In this document: positions 6,015 to 11,481 of the stretch, in pieces
Layout of the letters: every line of letters starts with the position of its first letter
Numbering within the stretch: position 1 is the stretch's first letter
NCBI GenBank assembly: GCA_003978185.1
Contig: QOAH01000008.1
Location: forward strand, 1-11,481
Length of the DNA: 11,481 nucleotides
Source of the DNA: Candidatus Thioglobus sp.
GTDB lineage: Bacteria > Pseudomonadota > Gammaproteobacteria > PS1 > Thioglobaceae
Reading direction: 5' to 3'
Position numbers and translations under genes: made by a program
The notes under the pieces: model-generated
The model's input: only the letters and a program-made list of their open reading frames with translations
Database searches by the model: none
Told to the model about the DNA's origin: nothing

Positions 6015-6365
6015 ATGAATAATGCATACCCTACTGAAGTCTCGCTTGAGAGCTTTGAAGTCTTAGTAATTGATCAATCATACAAGCAATTGGTTATTTT
6101 GGATATTTCAGCTGAGTGGTGTGGGCCGTGCAAGATCCTAGAGCCTATCCTTAATAGTGTTACAGCAGAGTATAATGAGGGCGAATTTGCATTAACAAAA
6201 CTTGAGGCTGAGGATGAAAATATGAAGATTGCAGGGCAGTTTTCAGTGCGTGGATTTCCAACGGTTATTGCCTTTATTAGAGGTGAAGAAGTAGGCCGAT
6301 TTCACTCAGCTCAAACACATGATTTTGTGCGAAATTTTATTGATCAAAACCTAGAAAATTTTTAA
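6015..6365 (+). CDS. Thioredoxin-fold protein (WCGPC)
   Basis: 116 aa, one thioredoxin domain. The redox motif WCGPC is at 35-39 and the cis-proline loop at VRGFPTV, as in classical thioredoxins, so thiol-disulfide exchange is expected. There is no signal peptide, so it acts in the cytoplasm. The wording AEWCGPCKILEPILNSV with LTKLEAEDENMKIAGQFSVRGFP resembles the N-terminal domain of the chaperedoxin CnoX/YbbN, but the TPR-like C-terminal part of CnoX is absent. It begins 9 bp after the SH3 gene and its TAA shares one base with the hemH ATG (TAATG), implying translational coupling. No ribosome site is visible. Whether it is a general thioredoxin or one devoted to haem or sulfur metabolism cannot be told. 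Confidence 0.9.
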   Translation: MNNAYPTEVSLESFEVLVIDQSYKQLVILDISAEWCGPCKILEPILNSVTAEYNEGEFALTKLEAEDENMKIAGQFSVRGFPTVIAFIRGEEVGRFHSAQTHDFVRNFIDQNLENF

Positions 6366-7339
6366 TGAAAACTGGAATTTTACTCACCAATCTTGGCACA
6401 CCAGATGCGCCTACAAAGCCTGCTTTAAAACGATATTTAAAGCAATTTTTGTCAGATGATCGTGTTATTCAGCCACCGAATAAACTGATTTGGTGGTTGG
6501 CATTAAACGTAGTTATTCTTAATATTAGACCCGCAAAATCTGCCAAAAATTACGAAAAAATTTGGGATAAATTTGGTAAAGGATCACCGCTATTAAATAT
6601 CAGCAATTTACAACTTGAGGGCATTAAGAAAACACTACTTAGTCAGTATGATCATTTGGCCTTTGAAGTCGGTATGCGTTATGGCAACCCATCGATTCCT
6701 TCGGCATTACAAAGTTTAAAAGACAAAGGCTGTGACAAGATTATTGCGCTACCGATGTATCCCCAATACTCAAATACCACAACCCTTTCAACCCTTGATG
6801 AGATTAATAAAGAGCTCAATGCTTGGAAAAATACGCCAGAACTGGTGTTTATTGATGATTATTACCAAGATAAGGGTTATATTCAATCTTTGGTTAATTC
6901 GGTGATTGAGCATCAAGCGCAACACGGTAAGCCAGACAAGTTAATGATCTCATTCCATGGCATACCACAGCGTTTTGTCGATAATGGTGATGTTTATTAC
7001 GATCACTGTGTTAATACGACTCGACTGCTTGCTGAGGCGCTTAATTTGAAAAAAGACGAGTACCAATTGTGTTTTCAGTCAATATTTGGCCGCGAAGAAT
7101 GGCTTAAGCCGCAAACTAAGAGTAGTTTGGAGTATTTAGCAAAAAATGGCACTAATCATGTACAAGTGATTTGCCCAGGCTTCTCTGTTGATTGCTTGGA
7201 AACCATAGAAGAGATCGATGAGGAGAATAGAGGGTATTTTATGGAAGCCGGTGGTAAGGAGTTTAGTTATATTCCTGCGTTGAATGACCGTGATGACCAT
7301 ATACAAGCGCTCTCAAGTATTATTGCACAACAACTCTAA
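6365..7339 (+). CDS. hemH: Ferrochelatase
   Basis: Inserts Fe2+ into protoporphyrin IX, the last step of protohaem synthesis. 324 aa, the usual length for proteobacterial enzymes. It begins with GILLTNLGTPDAP (4-16), followed by RYLKQFLSDDRVI (23-35), LPMYPQYSNTTT (129-140), the catalytic His198 in SFHGIPQRF (196-204), FGREEWLKPQT (241-251) and Glu279 in VDCLETIEEI (275-284). No membrane helix is present, so the enzyme is soluble or peripheral. One oddity: the usual Arg of FQSRFGRE, as in E. coli HemH, is Ile240 here (FQSIFGRE). It overlaps the thioredoxin stop codon by one base and is the last gene of a run starting with the SH3 protein. No Cys cluster for a [2Fe-2S] centre is seen at the C-terminus. 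Confidence 0.95.
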   Translation: MKTGILLTNLGTPDAPTKPALKRYLKQFLSDDRVIQPPNKLIWWLALNVVILNIRPAKSAKNYEKIWDKFGKGSPLLNISNLQLEGIKKTLLSQYDHLAFEVGMRYGNPSIPSALQSLKDKGCDKIIALPMYPQYSNTTTLSTLDEINKELNAWKNTPELVFIDDYYQDKGYIQSLVNSVIEHQAQHGKPDKLMISFHGIPQRFVDNGDVYYDHCVNTTRLLAEALNLKKDEYQLCFQSIFGREEWLKPQTKSSLEYLAKNGTNHVQVICPGFSVDCLETIEEIDEENRGYFMEAGGKEFSYIPALNDRDDHIQALSSIIAQQL

Positions 7340-7386
7340 TAACTACGCATAATTTATATTATGTTAAATAATAACTTAAGTAGTTA
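7340..7386. terminator. Nested inverted repeat between convergent genes
   Basis: TAACTAC (7340-7346) pairs with GTAGTTA (7380-7386), enclosing a perfect hairpin CATAAT-TTAT-ATTATG (7348-7363) and a weaker GTTA/TAAC pairing. It starts right at the hemH stop codon and lies between convergent hemH and the DsrE-like gene, so it probably ends transcription from both sides, although there is no strong T-run. Confidence 0.45.
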
Positions 7387-7408
7387 GAATTAAAACAAAT
7401 CACTCGCC

Positions 7409-7897
7409 CTATTTCACTTGACTGGGTTTATACAACTGAACTGGCTGATAACCTAAATTAATATAATCATTAATTTTTGCAGGTCCGCTAACTGTGACAT
7501 CAACAATATCAAGATAACTATTCGGATTTATGCCGAACCATGAAGAATGCGTGCCACATACGTGTAAGTTAACATTATCTTTACGCACTAAGTCTTCTAA
7601 GATCGAAATTGCTTTTTTTTGGCGTTTAGCCCTTTTCTTAATCAGTTGAAACTGCTCTCTACCATGTGATACTACGGCAATCTCAATTTCGGGATATTTT
7701 GCCTTCAATTGCATTCTTAAATCCTGAATCATTGGTGCTGCCCACTCCCAAGTGCTTTTATCGTTTTCAACTAGCTCAAATACCACGCCGACAGGTTCAT
7801 CATTACCCTGTATAAGTCGATTAACGCTAGGGTGTGTGTAATTAGCTATTACAGCACTACTTAATAGTAATAACACCAATACTTTAAATTTGATCAT
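7409..7897 (-). CDS. Secreted DsrE-like protein
   Basis: 162 aa. An N-terminal signal peptide (KFKVLVLLLLSSAVIA, residues 3-18) predicts export to the periplasm. The mature part looks like the DsrE/DsrF/YchN fold: VGVVFELVEN early, then EIEIAVVSHGREQFQLI, a helix, then NLHVCGTHSSWFG with a single Cys (114), and a VDVTVSGPAKINDYINLGYQ end. Cytoplasmic DsrE carries a sulfur-accepting Cys in sulfur oxidation or tRNA thiolation; this exported relative, with its only Cys in the matching loop, could bind or carry sulfur outside the cytoplasm, but that is inferred. The start is backed by AAGG 9 nt before the ATG and by a TTGCCA/TACAAT promoter. It is divergent from the ferredoxin reductase and convergent with hemH. 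Confidence 0.75.
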   Translation of the reverse strand: MIKFKVLVLLLLSSAVIANYTHPSVNRLIQGNDEPVGVVFELVENDKSTWEWAAPMIQDLRMQLKAKYPEIEIAVVSHGREQFQLIKKRAKRQKKAISILEDLVRKDNVNLHVCGTHSSWFGINPNSYLDIVDVTVSGPAKINDYINLGYQPVQLYKPSQVK

Positions 7898-7931
7898 GTA
7901 TTAACGCCTTTTCTTGTTTTGTTTAGTCATC

Positions 7932-7960
7932 ATTGTATGCCTTACTCTTTATAATGGCAA
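7932..7960 (-). promoter_or_regulatory. Predicted promoter of the DsrE-like gene
   Basis: Minus strand: TTGCCA (7960-7955) and TACAAT (7937-7932) with a 17-bp spacer. The transcript would start near 7925, leaving about 28 nt before the ATG. Its -35 box and spacer overlap the -10 box of the divergent reductase promoter. Confidence 0.6.
7950..7955 (+). promoter_or_regulatory. -10 box of the ferredoxin-reductase gene, possibly leaderless
   Basis: A consensus TATAAT ends 7 nt before the ATG at 7963, so transcription would start on or next to that codon. No good -35 is seen and no Shine-Dalgarno lies before the gene, consistent with a leaderless message. Confidence 0.45.
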
Positions 7961-7962
7961 AC

Positions 7963-8973
7963 ATGCATAATCAGATCTTTAATATTCAACTTAAGAATAA
8001 TAAGAGGAATTTTGAATGCTCAGAAAATGATTCAATTCTCGAGGGTGGGCTTCGTCACGGTTTGGCGATGCACTACGAGTGTAGCAATGGCACTTGTGGT
8101 GCCTGTGTCGCCAAGCTTATTGATGGTAATATTAAGCAAATAAAGCACCACGACTTCATTTTAAGCGATGATCAAAAAAATCAAGGTGAGTTTTTAATGT
8201 GCTGCAACGCACCTACTGCAGACGTTGAGTTAGAACTGGATTTGATTGGTGATGTAAAGTCAATCGCCATCCAGAATATTGAAATCAAAGTAAAAAAAGT
8301 TAGCTTTATTAATGATAATTTAGCCATTATTACCGTTAGAACGCCTCGCTCTAAAACACTGCAGTTTATGGCAGGTCAAGATGTTGAGCTATCTTTTAAA
8401 GGCAACACCTCGCGATATCCGCTTGCCTCTTGCCCTTGTCACGGTATGGAGTTAGAGTTTCATATTAGAAATATGCCTGAAGACGCTTTTGCCACCGCCC
8501 TGTTTGACAAGAAGATTAAGTCTAAATCTGTTATTGACTTAGAAGGACCTAAAGGTATCTTTGTGCTTAAAGAATCCTCAACGCGACCAATGGCATTTAT
8601 CGCCTGGGATAGTGGCTTTGCGCCAATTAGAAGCTTAGTAGAGCATGCTTTCTCATTAGAGATGTCTAACCCAGTGTATTTTTATTGGGCCTACCCTGCC
8701 GATGAGCGAGCCCCCTACTTAGAAAACCATGCAAAATCTTGGCAAGTGATTATGGATGATTACACTTATACGCCTATTGCCTGTAAGTTTGATCGATCGA
8801 ATAAAAACGATTGTCACAAATTGGCAAAACAAATATTTAAGTCCTTAGATTTAAATATCATCAATCAATCTGATTTATATGTTTCGGCACCAGCTGAAGT
8901 GTTGATCTTTTTAGGTGAATTATTACTCGAAAATGGTCTGAATGAATCCCAATTAATCGCATCTCCTATTTAA
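7963..8973 (+). CDS. Ferredoxin-flavoprotein oxidoreductase with unusual NAD site
   Basis: 336 aa from ATG 7963 (MHNQIFNIQL); ATG 7954 and TTG 7933 are in-frame alternatives. Residues 1-95 are a plant-type [2Fe-2S] ferredoxin with ligands Cys40, Cys45, Cys48 and Cys80 (YECSNGTCGAC, FLMCC). Residues 100-200 resemble the FAD-binding barrel of ferredoxin reductases, with RYPLAS (151-156) in place of the usual R-x-Y-S and GPKGIF at 195-200. The C-terminal Rossmann-like part is degenerate: DSGFAP (216-221) replaces GGTGxAP and YVSAPAEV (306-313) replaces the usual CGPPxM. It belongs with CDP-6-deoxy-glucoseen reductase, phenol-hydroxylase reductase and similar proteins, which pass electrons from NAD(P)H through FAD to the cluster. 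It lies 36 bp upstream of fadE on the same strand, suggesting a link to acyl-CoA oxidation rather than sugar or aromatic chemistry. Confidence 0.85.
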   Translation: MHNQIFNIQLKNNKRNFECSENDSILEGGLRHGLAMHYECSNGTCGACVAKLIDGNIKQIKHHDFILSDDQKNQGEFLMCCNAPTADVELELDLIGDVKSIAIQNIEIKVKKVSFINDNLAIITVRTPRSKTLQFMAGQDVELSFKGNTSRYPLASCPCHGMELEFHIRNMPEDAFATALFDKKIKSKSVIDLEGPKGIFVLKESSTRPMAFIAWDSGFAPIRSLVEHAFSLEMSNPVYFYWAYPADERAPYLENHAKSWQVIMDDYTYTPIACKFDRSNKNDCHKLAKQIFKSLDLNIINQSDLYVSAPAEVLIFLGELLLENGLNESQLIASPI

Positions 8974-8983
8974 CAGTTCGTTC

Positions 8984-9003
8984 ACCCTAAATAGGGTTAT
9001 GAT
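8984..9003 (+). promoter_or_regulatory. fadE promoter with ACCCT-N4-AGGGT palindrome
   Basis: ACCCT-AAAT-AGGGT (8984-8997; 6 bp if the inner A/T pair is counted) abuts TATGAT (8998-9003). The -10-like box ends 6 nt before the fadE ATG, so the message may be leaderless. The palindrome would sit in the spacer of this promoter, a repressor position. It matches the site at 4540-4553. Confidence 0.45.
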
Positions 9004-9009
9004 AGAACC

Positions 9010-11349
9010 ATGCTTGTCATTTATTACGTAGCATTGGTTATCGGTATAACCGTTTTATTTGCTAGAGTTGAACGGTCTTTGCCTTTTTTTGTTATTGTTT
9101 TCTCAGTAGCAACACTTTATTTAATTATTGGCTTAGAATTAAGCCAGATCATTATTTGGGTAGTGGGATCTATTCTATTATTGATTAATTTAATCTTGTT
9201 TGTTCCATTCTTTAGATTATTGTTGATTAAACCGATTGTTTCTCGTTTTGTAAATACAACAAAACTTAATATCAGTGAGACTGAGAAAGTAGCTATGGAG
9301 TGCGGTGACACTCACTGGGAAAAGCAACTGTTTACTAATCAGCTTTATTGGAATGAATTATTAAACGTTGAAACTAAGCCTTTGAGCGCTATAGAGCAAG
9401 ATTTTATTCATAAAAAAGTACCCCAACTTTGCGATACTTTTAATCAGTTTGGCTTAACAGACAAGACTCTAGATCAAATAAAATCAGCAGGATTTTGGTC
9501 ACTTAACATTCCTAAAAAATATGGTGGTTTAGATTTTTCTGCACAAGCACATGCAAAAATTTTAACTCAATTATCAAGTTGCAATACTTCATTGGCTGTC
9601 ACAGTGATGGTACCAAATTCTTTAGGTCCAGCTGAATTAATTTTGCATTATGGTACAGATGAGCAAAAACAAGATTTATTACCAAAATTAGCAACGGGTG
9701 AGCATATCCCTTGTTTTGCCCTCACTTCAACCAACGCTGGTTCAGACGCTGGTGCTATGGTTGATTCTGGGGTGATTTGTCAGCAGGATTACAATGGTAA
9801 AAATACCTTGGGCATTCTCCTAAATTGGGATAAGCGCTACACTACCCTTGCACCAATGGCGACACTCATTGGACTTGCCTTTAAAACCTATGATCCTGAT
9901 GGCTTAATCGGTAATCAGTCAGATTTGGGTATTACTTGTGCATTGGTTGATAGTGCTCTAGATGGTGTGAGCATCGGTCGACACCACCACCCTATTGGTT
10001 CTAATTTTAGCAATGGTCCACACCAGGGAAAAGGTGTATTTATTCCAATATCTGCTGTTATTGGCGGTCAAGCTATGATTGGTCAAGGCTGGTCAATGTT
10101 AATGGAGTCGCTCTCCCTGGGTCGAGGGGTGTCGCTCCCATCCTTGTCCTTGGCAGGTGTCGAGCTCAGCCTTAAAACCTCACTTGAATATGCTTTGATT
10201 AGAAAGCAATTTAAACAATCGTTGTATCGTTTTCAGGGTGTAGCAGAAAAACTAGTCTCTATGGCCGCAGACACCCTTACCATGAAAGCCATGAGCAATT
10301 TTCATTTGAACTTGCTCGATCAGGGGCTTAACCCATCTGTGAGTTCTGCGATTTTAAAATACCATCATACCGAATTATTAAGAACCAATATTAATCACGC
10401 TATGGATATTCATGGCGGTAAAACGGTTATGTTGGGGCAGCGTAATTATTTGTCTGATATTTACCAAGTGGTTCCTATTGCTATTACCGTTGAAGGGGCT
10501 AATATACTAACTCGATCCATGATTATCTTTGGTCAGGGCTTGATGCGTTGCCATCCTTTTTTAAAAGAGGAACTAGAGAGTCTAGAGAAAAAAGATGTAG
10601 TCTTATTTAATCAATTATTAGGCCATCACCTTGCACACATTATTGGTGTAAAAATCAAAAGTTTTGTCTTTGCAATCAGTGGTGGTCGCCTTGCTAAGAT
10701 ACCCAAAGGTGTTAAAGGTTTTGAAAAAAATAGCTACCAACAGCTCGCCACTTTAAGTGCGAGTTTTGCTTTTTTAGTTGAGATTGTTTTAATGAAATTT
10801 GGTCCAAAAATTAAATTTCAAGAAAGTATTAACGGTCTATTTTCTGACCTGTTGATTAAGATGTATAGTCTTTCTGTTCTGTTGAAATATCGCCAAGCAT
10901 TGGATAATGACTTTGACGACCTCATTCGTTGGAGTGTGCAAAGACAAGTTCATCAATCACAAGTATTACTTAGTGATATTTGTGGTCAATTGAATTTTTC
11001 ATCAGTGTTCAGGTGGATTGTCTTGCCTAGAGGTGTGAATCGACCACTCCCTAGTATCAAGCTACAAAACAAAGTGGTTAATCAGTTAGTTAATAATCCT
11101 AATTTAAAAGACGCACTTACAAGTGATGTTTTGCATGTAAAAGATAGTGCCCTAGATATATTAGATCAGGCTTATACACTTGCAATACAGGCTGAAAAGA
11201 TATATAAAAGAGTTAAATATGTTGATACACCTGAAGCCATTGATGCATTATTAGATCAACAGCAAATTAGCACCGATGAGCATCAGTTATTATTGCATTT
11301 AACTGAATTACGTCGAATAATTTTAGCGGTAGATGATTATGAAGATTAG
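9010..11349 (+). CDS. fadE: Membrane-anchored FadE-type acyl-CoA dehydrogenase
   Basis: First step of fatty acid beta-oxidation: acyl-CoA to trans-2-enoyl-CoA. 779 aa against about 814 for E. coli FadE. The first 75 residues hold two or three membrane helices (about 1-18, 24-42, 46-70). The acyl-CoA dehydrogenase core follows: FWSLNIPKKYGGLDFSAQAH (162-181), ALTSTNAGSDAGAM (237-250) with the substrate/FAD loop, GRGVSLPSLS (371-380), HAMDIHGGK (463-471) and the catalytic Glu495 in VEGANILTRSMIIFGQG (494-510), all very close to E. coli FadE. Residues after about 520 correspond to the FadE-specific C-terminal extension (DUF1974). It is preceded by the ferredoxin-flavoprotein gene and overlaps the next beta-oxidation gene by 11 bp. 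No clear Shine-Dalgarno precedes the ATG; a TATGAT box lies 6 nt upstream. Confidence 0.95.
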   Translation: MLVIYYVALVIGITVLFARVERSLPFFVIVFSVATLYLIIGLELSQIIIWVVGSILLLINLILFVPFFRLLLIKPIVSRFVNTTKLNISETEKVAMECGDTHWEKQLFTNQLYWNELLNVETKPLSAIEQDFIHKKVPQLCDTFNQFGLTDKTLDQIKSAGFWSLNIPKKYGGLDFSAQAHAKILTQLSSCNTSLAVTVMVPNSLGPAELILHYGTDEQKQDLLPKLATGEHIPCFALTSTNAGSDAGAMVDSGVICQQDYNGKNTLGILLNWDKRYTTLAPMATLIGLAFKTYDPDGLIGNQSDLGITCALVDSALDGVSIGRHHHPIGSNFSNGPHQGKGVFIPISAVIGGQAMIGQGWSMLMESLSLGRGVSLPSLSLAGVELSLKTSLEYALIRKQFKQSLYRFQGVAEKLVSMAADTLTMKAMSNFHLNLLDQGLNPSVSSAILKYHHTELLRTNINHAMDIHGGKTVMLGQRNYLSDIYQVVPIAITVEGANILTRSMIIFGQGLMRCHPFLKEELESLEKKDVVLFNQLLGHHLAHIIGVKIKSFVFAISGGRLAKIPKGVKGFEKNSYQQLATLSASFAFLVEIVLMKFGPKIKFQESINGLFSDLLIKMYSLSVLLKYRQALDNDFDDLIRWSVQRQVHQSQVLLSDICGQLNFSSVFRWIVLPRGVNRPLPSIKLQNKVVNQLVNNPNLKDALTSDVLHVKDSALDILDQAYTLAIQAEKIYKRVKYVDTPEAIDALLDQQQISTDEHQLLLHLTELRRIILAVDDYED

Positions 11350-11481
11350 TCAAGTTGGTATTTTAGGTAGTGGTGTGATGGGCGCGCAGATTGCTGCTGT
11401 GTTTGCCAATGCTAATATCCCTACTTTATTGTTTGGTAAAGAAGCCCATGTTGAAGATAATTTGAACAATATTATTAACTT
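11339..11481 (+). CDS. 3-hydroxyacyl-CoA dehydrogenase, N-terminus (5' part)
   Basis: Starts at ATG 11339 inside the last codons of fadE (11-bp overlap) and runs off the window after 47 residues. The opening KISQVGILGSGVMGAQIAAV (2-21) is the NAD-binding beta-alpha-beta fold of 3-hydroxyacyl-CoA dehydrogenases, with GxGxMG. Because this fold is at the very N-terminus, the full protein is either a stand-alone dehydrogenase or the FadN type, in which dehydrogenase precedes enoyl-CoA hydratase; classical FadB has the opposite order. It would oxidise 3-hydroxyacyl-CoA to 3-ketoacyl-CoA, two steps after FadE, supporting a beta-oxidation operon. Confidence 0.85.
   Translation, partial: MKISQVGILGSGVMGAQIAAVFANANIPTLLFGKEAHVEDNLNNIIN

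Noticed and set aside
7901..7933. Mini-ORF MMTKQNKKRR on the minus strand just before the DsrE-like gene
   Set aside because: The predicted transcription start (near 7925) lies after its start codons and it has no ribosome site.
8984..8997. ACCCT-AAAT-AGGGT read as a terminator of the reductase gene
   Set aside because: It has no T-run and abuts a -10-like box and the fadE start, so a regulatory role is more likely.
9117..9311. Minus-strand open frame opposite the FadE membrane helices
   Set aside because: It is a shadow of AT-rich codons for hydrophobic residues in fadE.
1..11481. tRNA, rRNA, CRISPR, transposon or prophage genes
   Set aside because: No T-arm motifs, regularly spaced direct repeats, transposase or integrase motifs were seen; the phage-like HTH is only a domain of NadE.

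Overview
The window reads as chromosomal DNA of an AT-rich gammaproteobacterium. The YgiM-type SH3 protein, the membrane-anchored FadE-type acyl-CoA dehydrogenase and the ferrochelatase motifs all look gammaproteobacterial. A secreted DsrE-like protein and the low GC would fit a sulfur-oxidising lineage such as the SUP05/Thioglobus group, but that placement is an inference from gene content only. I saw no rRNA, tRNA, CRISPR array, insertion sequence or integrase.

Layout. Positions 1-395 hold the 3' end of a TPR-type protein with a Lys/Ala/Pro-rich tail. A PabB-type chorismate enzyme follows (401-1717, +), and its 3' end overlaps by 17 bp the convergent gene for glutamine-dependent NAD synthetase (1701-3575, -). 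That synthetase carries about 95 extra N-terminal residues that look like a phage-type helix-turn-helix domain. The 239-bp divergent spacer 3576-3814 contains good promoters in both directions and a set of TACCA/TGGTA inverted repeats, one of them inside the nadE promoter. A Sel1-repeat protein (3815-4168) and a small membrane protein (4199-4396) run rightward from it.

Positions 4397-4732 are non-coding and hold six short perfect hairpins. They precede an orphan winged-helix protein (4733-5164) that ends at a 13-bp inverted-repeat terminator. Next come three co-directional, tightly packed genes: YgiM-like SH3 protein (5403-6005), thioredoxin-like protein (6015-6365) and ferrochelatase hemH (6365-7339, TAATG overlap).

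A secreted DsrE-like protein lies on the minus strand (7409-7897) and is transcribed divergently, from overlapping promoters, from a ferredoxin-flavoprotein reductase (7963-8973). That reductase is 36 bp upstream of fadE (9010-11349), which overlaps by 11 bp a 3-hydroxyacyl-CoA dehydrogenase that runs off the window (11339 onward). The last three genes look like a beta-oxidation block with a possible dedicated electron carrier.

The most interesting signal is the HTH-NadE fusion together with operator-like repeats in its own promoter. It suggests an NAD-biosynthetic enzyme that may also be its own transcriptional regulator, analogous to but different from NadR. A second signal is a 14-bp palindrome, ACCCT-N4-AGGGT, found exactly twice, each time directly before a -10-like hexamer: in front of fadE and in the hairpin-rich spacer.
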